A stretch of 17,742 nt of DNA, from contig CAMPJM010000022.1 in assembly GCA_946886805.1 (NCBI GenBank), positions 1-17,742 of the forward strand. The letters are read 5' to 3'. A program made the position numbers and the translations under genes. This DNA is from an uncultured Flammeovirgaceae bacterium. GTDB lineage: Bacteria > Bacteroidota > Bacteroidia > Cytophagales > Cyclobacteriaceae. The notes under the pieces are model-generated. The model saw only the letters and a program-made list of their open reading frames with translations. It was not told where the DNA came from and made no database searches. Shown here piece by piece: positions 13,901 to 17,742 of this stretch. Each line of letters begins with the position of its first letter. Position 1 is the stretch's first letter.

Positions 13901-16459
13901 GCCATTTCCGTCATCTTTTGATACCCACACTTCCAAATCAGAGGATTGATCTACAACGTTGAGTACAGGCACAGAACGATAAGTAAAGCTTTTTACAAAA
14001 TGATAGGGAGCTGAAGTTACTACTGAGTCCATAGGATCAACATATTCGCTGAAAGTAGTGTCAGGCACATCGCTTAGGTTTACTGTTTCGTTTGCCTTCA
14101 ATAGTTTAGTGCCTGGGTTACTCGCAATTCTTATCCCCTTCGTTTGATCTATGGTATAATTTATAGGAATCAGATCCACTTTATATTCCCCTGTCTCGCT
14201 GTTGGTGGTAAAAGTTGTTGTTACTTGCACCCCGCTTTTAGGTGGCGAATAACCGAGTGTAATAGTAGCTTGCCCTATATTATTAATGGAGCTAATATCA
14301 ACAGTTTCTTCTTCGTCTGTCCCTGCATTATATATCTCTTTAAGTGACCCGTTGTAGCCGAACCCTATCGGTTTTTCCGCTTCAACTACTCCACCTACCA
14401 CTCTTCCCACCAAGGAAACACGGGTGGTATCGAGAAAGGTGACCGGAGTTTGCTGATGCTCAAAAAACTCAAAAAGATCGTTTCCATCTTCTCTGGCTGC
14501 CGGGAAGCGACCCCCGTGGGTGAAGGTGTGTTTATCCTTTCTAACCTCGATATAATGCTCCCCAATTGGGACTTTTATTTTAAAAGAGCCGTCATCACCC
14601 GTCACTACAGGCCTTTTGTTTTTATCCAGTACAATATCGCCATCGATGAATACATTGGCGCCTTCAACAAATATGGTAGGGGTTTCGTAGAGTTTGGGAT
14701 TTGAGGGGTCGGAAACATCATAAAAGTGCGTTCCTTTACTGACCTTTTGCTGATTTCCGTCCATAATTACATCATATTGATTATAGCCCGCTTCTCCCAA
14801 AAAGGTTGCGTTTTCAAGCGTGTCCGCAGGCGCAAAAATGCCATTTGTGGTATAATAAACTTTCCCTAAAAAATCGAAAGAGGAGATGTCCAAAAAGTTG
14901 ACCTTGTTGATCACTTCCGAGCCATTGCCCACAAACACCAACTGTTGCCCAGGTTCAAACTGATGTACCCCAAACATCGGGGTGATGGTATAAGATTCTC
15001 CGGAGCCGGAAAATGGGATAGCAGAAATAATGTAATTTCCCAGGGAATCAGTTACTCCCAAGATACCCAGTTGCGAGGAGGTAGGTTTGTCGTCAACCCA
15101 GGTACCATTAATAATCCTTGCATGGTTTTTATTGAATTCTACACCTATTTTTGAGATGTCGTAGGCATATTCCCCGACTTTTTCATCGCAACGGATGTAG
15201 GAAATAAGACTAGGTTCGGAACCTCCTAAATAGCGTTTGAAATCCGTACGAATCTGCTTTTCTTCCAGTGCTTTGTCCCATAGCCGAACTTCGTCGATAT
15301 TTCCTGTCAGGCTCTTTGCCACTACTACTTCTGTTGTTTCAAACCCGTTAAAAACATAGTTGCCGGAAATGGTAATAGTAGGTTTAATGGTAGCTTCTTT
15401 TGGCAAGGAAGAAACATACTTTTTGTTAATATTCCTGCCATTTAAGTAGAAGCGTGCTGTGTCCCCGGCTACCAGCACAAGGGTGACATGAACAAAATTT
15501 TCCGAAAAGTTGGTTTGAGATTGATCTGCGTCGTTTATCGGGTTGAATAAATCATTGCCCTGTCCGTCTAAGTTACCGTTGGGATAAAAGTCGCTAACGG
15601 TAAATGTCATAGCATCATCAACAGTAAGTGCAAAACTACCATCGGTTTTTTTATAGGAGACGTATATCGATTTATTCGCCTGCTGATTATGCAATTCAAA
15701 TAAATTAGCAGAACTGCCTTCCGCTACTTTCACCCATGCTTGCAGGGTTATTGTTTCATTCAATTCTTTCCCTCGTAAGGGAATGGACAATTGGCTTGCA
15801 TTGGTAAAAAGTAAGCTGCTACCAAAATTAAGGTCGCCTCCTTGTGGATCTGCCCGAACTACTACGTCTTTTACCGGGCTTCCCCCATCAAAGCTGACGT
15901 TTCCGGCCACTACGCCAGTAGGGTTTCTGTAACCTACTCCGGTTATATAAGTCACATATAGTTGGGGCATGGAAGAAACACCTGTGGCCTCTACCTTGTA
16001 TTCATACAAAACACCACCTTGCGTATCGCTATCCTCATAGGTATAGGAATCATTGGAGAGGGTTGCCAATAGCACAAATTCATTTTCTGAATTATTCAGG
16101 TATTCTCTTCTGTAAATCCTGATCTGGTCTATTCTGTTGCTGTTGCTTTGTATCTCCCAGTCCAATTTTACCTTATCACTGTAATAGCCTTTTGAAACTT
16201 CAAAAAGGTCTTCGCTAAAGGTCAGCGGTATATAAGCCACGTCCCAGGGAAACCTGATATTAAAAGAGGTGACATTGGGTACTTCCTCATAATTGTAGTG
16301 TATCGGCGAACCTACCTGCAGGTAAATTTGGGAGCCATTACCCAATTCGTGTTCTTGCAATACCGCATTCCCTGTAAAGAGTTTCGGATCTGATTGTTTT
16401 TGTGCATATAACCAACTCACCGTCAGCCATAAGCAAAGCGTGAAAAGTATTTTTTTCAT
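7940..16459 (-). CDS. Giant LamG/Ig-like surface protein with type A T9SS sorting domain
   Basis: Encodes 2839 residues in one open frame. Signal peptide 1-19 (WLYA). Fibronectin III-like region about 93-165. Carboxypeptidase-regulatory-like halves at about 182-206 and 465-493 flank LamG domain 1 (about 213-450). A further regulatory-like beta region spans about 525-780. A glycine/serine-rich strand region (about 1021-1110, containing DPDFVGSEGDLYIG) precedes a coiled coil (about 1150-1290), then strands (about 1299-1384) and GGRTSCPYEG (about 1393-1403). Ig-like domains follow (about 1440-1750), then LamG 2 (about 1755-1935) and LamG 3 (about 1940-2137), a BACON-like domain (about 2239-2342), a copy of the module shared with the type B protein (2344-2457), two tandem GW/IKNQ repeats (2471-2546, 2562-2638), a divergent module copy (2658-2727) and a type A sorting domain (2762-2839, from NVYPNPF). 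It is thus predicted to be exported by the T9SS and attached at the surface. LamG domains usually bind glycans or proteins, so adhesion is inferred. It starts 22 bp after the tail collar gene. Confidence 0.95.
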   Translation of the reverse strand: MKKILFTLCLWLTVSWLYAQKQSDPKLFTGNAVLQEHELGNGSQIYLQVGSPIHYNYEEVPNVTSFNIRFPWDVAYIPLTFSEDLFEVSKGYYSDKVKLDWEIQSNSNRIDQIRIYRREYLNNSENEFVLLATLSNDSYTYEDSDTQGGVLYEYKVEATGVSSMPQLYVTYITGVGYRNPTGVVAGNVSFDGGSPVKDVVVRADPQGGDLNFGSSLLFTNASQLSIPLRGKELNETITLQAWVKVAEGSSANLFELHNQQANKSIYVSYKKTDGSFALTVDDAMTFTVSDFYPNGNLDGQGNDLFNPINDADQSQTNFSENFVHVTLVLVAGDTARFYLNGRNINKKYVSSLPKEATIKPTITISGNYVFNGFETTEVVVAKSLTGNIDEVRLWDKALEEKQIRTDFKRYLGGSEPSLISYIRCDEKVGEYAYDISKIGVEFNKNHARIINGTWVDDKPTSSQLGILGVTDSLGNYIISAIPFSGSGESYTITPMFGVHQFEPGQQLVFVGNGSEVINKVNFLDISSFDFLGKVYYTTNGIFAPADTLENATFLGEAGYNQYDVIMDGNQQKVSKGTHFYDVSDPSNPKLYETPTIFVEGANVFIDGDIVLDKNKRPVVTGDDGSFKIKVPIGEHYIEVRKDKHTFTHGGRFPAAREDGNDLFEFFEHQQTPVTFLDTTRVSLVGRVVGGVVEAEKPIGFGYNGSLKEIYNAGTDEEETVDISSINNIGQATITLGYSPPKSGVQVTTTFTTNSETGEYKVDLIPINYTIDQTKGIRIASNPGTKLLKANETVNLSDVPDTTFSEYVDPMDSVVTSAPYHFVKSFTYRSVPVLNVVDQSSDLEVWVSKDDGNGNIQEVAISTEGFEQPVYTQGVPYAIIFETFEEYLNKDAGAGMEVSYRVPIVDGEFNITNNLALPGSESLTVDEENPNISKYIFRGGMPSISPPFTRNIDIRYRVDGKDYDATNYKKSGIILGGQSDGSQTFVTKAPNMPDIILRDPPGSNSFASIEKGQSISFTEEGSFSIGQSAGASINVSLGVKFAAGGGVTGPIVESEAVNNLSTGLSLEVESTTGKSITKTYTFNQTISTSDDPDFVGSEGDLYIGNTKNYYHGSYDNIEARNAAPSDRPFFELKNSEDESVYIYKKSAFYFSEEPTETFFIFSQKYVLETLIPELTAIVEGIESGDIVEDTPGVLKKSYYEEQIRAWQKIIQENERTKYATLYDRENYKNRIKESLEKEIEDLNDHLIAISTLGATNPLIGAQSIAEAISIIEEKKGNLEQKIALLENEFINNISFDAGVGEYTKSSAMTIAQQNSRILNLNLDASLNTTFGFNVSGSGVMVHTDNNANTSINSALTEDSEGSTIVAYTLKDGDPGNFLSVDVVNTFDGNGPIFSTVGGRTSCPYEGIDTTLFYNNDEFKSEPIVMGPFGPEDSGTIYSGGDQISYATQRLEVPVLSVETASVTDVPEERPAEFTLLLENNNVAEADANFLLYVDNTTNPYNAIINIDQNGTVVHVPYGETVEYALTLKKSISDVYEYKDIKVVLASLCDGKLINDTVRVSAIFRPSCTAVQIDSPLENWVFNAGDAYNADNTTNPMNIAMFGYNRLFSSFENFRLEYRKSTSSTWTRLQTYYNTQELLDEAIVAGEDQGTLITENTTNFSWDIGALGLADGQYELRVVSNCSNGTEFVSDVIKGTVDLNVPVQFGTPTPTDGILGAGEDLRLQFSEPIFYSSALSKIEIKGETNQQEISHNVTVHFEGADNTMVIEKPNIVDGDFSIEFWMLTSSSGVIFEQANGLKLAVNNGVLEWTHGGKTLSKAIANDGAFHHYTLTYSETNDRLSIYQDDQDLGSLENAGIGIVENNNSLVIGGNTFVGNLHDLRFWSKPLTLSEAYAAQFNELMGTERDLVGYWPMNEGTGAYANDLARFKHAQLNAEWDIKPKGTAYEFKNDQYLVLDDVDFVQITDLMDVTLSFWMKTDNQQKATLFSNGLGNGEDLIQSNGKANKWAVSIENGILYLNSEGKQYKLSNTNLADNSWHHVAIVLRRIGTLKTYIDAAQESSNPMTEIGGLSGNKFWVGARGFTSTSNVDMVDEMFTGKIDELRLWNMARSTEQITRDRFNEVDFNSIGLMLYARMNQPDPITGSGPSYYHKAVNETVLPSNAKLSAGQVSYTQDAPKITLERQYLSFEVSHVINGDEIILTPLVSDWSVLEGQIIDITIDRMFDVYGNKQSSPVTWSAYVRRNEVTWFVADGSQKLSIEKKADQPYNFEITLINKGGKQQPYSIENIPQWMSADNSSGTLDPNSSKVLNFQIDPELTIGEYSLDLFLNTDFNFDEKILIELRVLEEGPDWEIDPENFEYNMNIIGKIKINGVFIQDKYSKVAAFVGSELRGFANLAYDENFDEYFLYLNVFSNEPTGEAISFKIWDANTGKIFQSLIDGEPTLPFIKNEVVGYKSVPVIFESTGFIEQSIALNSGWTWMSIYVEDPKLDDLNELTSTLSLEDDDLIKNQNTFDIYDDVSGWNGSLSNSGGITTKEMFKVKLANNNNLTLTGKEVDIATWGINVAKGWNWLSYPLSNNISINEALSLLEAEEGDVIKNQTAFAIYDPNVGWSGTLNYMEAGEGYMLKSSKDQAFNYPVVLKSKSGKTNGKILAEEIIPMTKISGWNYYEHNMNVVAEIISEEAYDTVWVVDSEGTVRGKSSVISFEGRLLSYITVFGNEESSKELMFQISKGASKKPTSVNFNFSPDVVLGTINDPVILGEEIAKSNVYPNPFTDHLNIGINADETGKAEITIANLTGNQVYKSEIELRSGYNRISVSPAIPAGVYFLTVIVDGQKKFWKIIKN

Positions 16460-16481
16460 CTTGCTATCGGTCTAGGTGTGC

Positions 16482-17363
16482 TTATAATTTGATGATGTAG
16501 TTGACACCGTAGTTGACAGGGCGGGTTTCTGCAATTCCCTCAAAACCTGTATCACCTGTGATCTCATGATCATGTCCCCCTCCTGATATCGTTCTATTAT
16601 GAGTTCCTTCAGAATGATCATTGCCGTACCTATAGAGTCCTTTTTTATTATCGCCATCGTCCTCGGGTTCATCTTGCCCAAGACTTAAATTATGTGTATG
16701 CGATCCTGAATTAGCAGGAATGTCTAATGTTCCCTTATCATGGCTATGTTCTTTGAAACCATCACCTTGTGTTGCTCCCAACAGCGGACCATCCTGTCCA
16801 TTTACCGGACTCTTTCCAGTACCTCTCAGAAACATTCCTCTGAGGTCAGGAACATTGTTGCCTATTAAATCAATCAAATTTTGTGCGTTTTCAATAGTAG
16901 TTAAGGAACGGCCATCACACAGGGTCCAGCCTCTAGGAATATTGGCTTCTTCTCCTGCAAAAGCAACAATAGTTCCCGTTGGTACTCCATTTTCAGCACT
17001 TTTGGCATAAGGAGCATATTGAAAGGGGGCATCAGATATCACTACACCATTTGCACTTATCACTAACTTCATATGTGCCTGTCCAAAAGGGATTTCATTG
17101 AAGACGCCGGTTTTATTTGAACTGGTTCCGATAATGTGAGAAAAAACGCCATATGGATCTGTCTTTATTTCCACATTCTCTTTGTAATATGATTTGCCAT
17201 CGTCAGGATCTTGTATATCAAAGGTAAATTTGAGTAGTTGATCTACTAAAGCGGCTTTTTCAGAATCCCTGGCAATTCCTTGTACAGATATCCCGGCTCC
17301 GGTCTGGGCGAATAAACTTTGGTAAGCAAAAAAGCTGATTAGGAATAGTAATTTTGTCTTCAT
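16482..17363 (-). CDS. Secreted phage tail collar domain protein
   Basis: Encodes 293 residues. Signal peptide 1-20 (QSLFAQ). Residues about 23-120 match the N-terminal domain common in Bacteroidota secreted collar proteins: ISVQGIARDSEKAALVDQ, then YGVFSHIIGT, and ending PYAKSA. Residues about 127-180 are a phage tail collar domain: PTGTIVAFAGEEANIPRGW, LCDGRSL and PDLRGMFLRGTG. The C-terminal part is rich in glycine and paired histidines (HSH 206-208, HTH 222-224, HDH 264-266) and closes with ETRPVNYGVNYIIKL, as in short tail fibre tips, where such histidines can bind metal. No phage genes lie nearby, and the signal peptide shows it is an exported cell-envelope protein. It lacks a T9SS sorting domain. 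It is the first gene of the minus-strand block, 22 bp before the giant gene, so both are likely on one transcript and may act together at the surface. Confidence 0.9.
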   Translation of the reverse strand: MKTKLLFLISFFAYQSLFAQTGAGISVQGIARDSEKAALVDQLLKFTFDIQDPDDGKSYYKENVEIKTDPYGVFSHIIGTSSNKTGVFNEIPFGQAHMKLVISANGVVISDAPFQYAPYAKSAENGVPTGTIVAFAGEEANIPRGWTLCDGRSLTTIENAQNLIDLIGNNVPDLRGMFLRGTGKSPVNGQDGPLLGATQGDGFKEHSHDKGTLDIPANSGSHTHNLSLGQDEPEDDGDNKKGLYRYGNDHSEGTHNRTISGGGHDHEITGDTGFEGIAETRPVNYGVNYIIKL

Positions 17364-17471
17364 GTCGATAGGGTTTTGATATAAAATGTTTTTAAATTTC
17401 TGTAGTCACCAAAGCTGCTTGCGCTTGTTCAATAACTAAGACAAAGGAGGGAAAATGCTGATAATCAGTCG

Positions 17472-17507
17472 TTCACTTATGTTGCAAAAGCATTCAATTA
17501 TGTTGCA
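17472..17507. promoter_or_regulatory. Paired direct repeat TTCAnTTATGTTGCA, 21-bp period
   Basis: The 15-bp motif TTCAnTTATGTTGCA occurs at 17472-17486 and 17493-17507; the n is C in the first and A in the second. Start-to-start distance is exactly 21 bp, two helical turns, so a dimeric regulator would meet both on the same DNA face. It lies 109-144 bp upstream of the collar gene start, a fitting place for an activator site. LytTR-type response regulators use tandem sites with this period, but the motif matches their published consensus only partly. Confidence 0.5.
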
Positions 17508-17572
17508 TCGGAAGAGGTTTTGAGTGATATGTGCTTTTAGGGGCGATTTTTAAGTGGAAACCGGATGTAGCG

Positions 17573-17672
17573 TTCGTCATCGCGAGTCAATTTTTTTCTT
17601 TTCGAAAAAAAATTGATGTGGCGATCTCCTGATATGGAGGGCGGTGCTTTTATTAAGGGGATTGCCGCACTT
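17573..17672. repeat. Intergenic repeat-like sequence with T/A hairpin
   Basis: CGTCATCGCGAG (about 17575-17586) followed by GTGGCGATCTCC (about 17618-17629) and GGGGATTGCCGCAC (about 17657-17670) resembles the widely dispersed Bacteroidota intergenic repeat built on CGTCATTGCGAG and GGCAATCTC. Within it TCAATTTTTTT (17587-17597) pairs with AAAAAAATTGA (17606-17616), an 11-bp stem. The ends GTGGCGATCTCC and GGGGATTGCCGCAC are themselves imperfect inverted copies. Confidence 0.45.
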
Positions 17673-17742
17673 TTAGCTTAGTTCTATTTCGTCAGTGTCT
17701 TTGAGGGTGTGTGGCTTTTGTCACATTGTTGGTAGAGGAACG

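Larger units (their letters stand above)
17364..17742. other. 379-bp non-coding region upstream of the exported-protein block
   Basis: No gene is visible here. The part next to the collar gene should contain the promoter of the block, although no clean TAnnTTTG / TTG pair was found; the nearest -7-like match is CAGCTTTG on the minus strand (17417 to 17410). Further out are a paired 15-bp motif (17472-17507) and a repeat-like stretch (about 17573-17672), annotated separately. A gene on the far side may begin or end beyond the window. Confidence 0.5.

Noticed and set aside
8260..15154. Many plus-strand open frames of 60-110 codons opposite the giant gene
   Set aside because: All lie antisense to a clearly coding 2839-residue frame and show no protein features of their own.
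16482..17363. Prophage remnant, considered because of the tail collar domain
   Set aside because: The protein has a Sec signal peptide and a Bacteroidota-type N-terminal domain, and no other phage gene is present.

Overview
The window comes from a member of the Bacteroidota, most likely a Cytophagales-type marine or environmental bacterium. The evidence is an AT-rich sequence, a PorP/SprF family protein, both kinds of type IX secretion system (T9SS) sorting domain (type A and type B/CHU_C), a DUF3078 protein, and Bacteroidota-style intergenic palindromes. The species cannot be told from the window alone.

Left part (1-5489) is ordinary chromosomal content. On the minus strand there is a small lipoprotein (33-476) and a scramblase/LURP-one-like protein (729-1316). 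On the plus strand follow a DUF3078 protein (1762-2667), the large mechanosensitive channel MscL (2901-3329), and an overlapping ABC-2 exporter pair (ATPase 3518-4438, permease 4431-5489). The exporter genes use GTG and TTG starts, and the second has an AGGAGG site. A short stretch at about 500-665 may be a decayed gene fragment.

Right part (5683-17363) is one minus-strand block of four exported proteins, read right to left: a signal-peptide-bearing phage tail collar protein (17363-16482); a giant 2839-residue LamG/Ig-like surface protein with a type A T9SS C-terminal domain (16459-7940), starting only 22 bp after the first; a 323-residue protein with a type B (CHU_C) sorting domain (7635-6664); and a PorP/SprF family outer-membrane protein (6558-5683). 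The type B protein and the giant share a module of about 110 residues, with a further divergent copy near the giant's C terminus. Type B cargo is known to need SprF-like partners, so the simplest reading is a dedicated secretion and surface-assembly cassette: PorP/SprF serves the type B protein, which in turn may associate with the giant. Its function is unknown; adhesion or a surface appendage is the best guess.

The gaps around this block are full of structured DNA. A 72-bp triple palindrome overlaps the type B gene's stop codon. A MITE-like element of about 180 bp, with inverted repeats and flanking 8-bp direct repeats, lies after the giant gene. A long perfect hairpin precedes the type B gene. 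Other hairpins lie in the convergent gap and at the right edge. Upstream of the block a 15-bp motif is repeated with an exact 21-bp period, which looks like a paired regulator site. No rRNA, tRNA, CRISPR array or transposase gene was seen.
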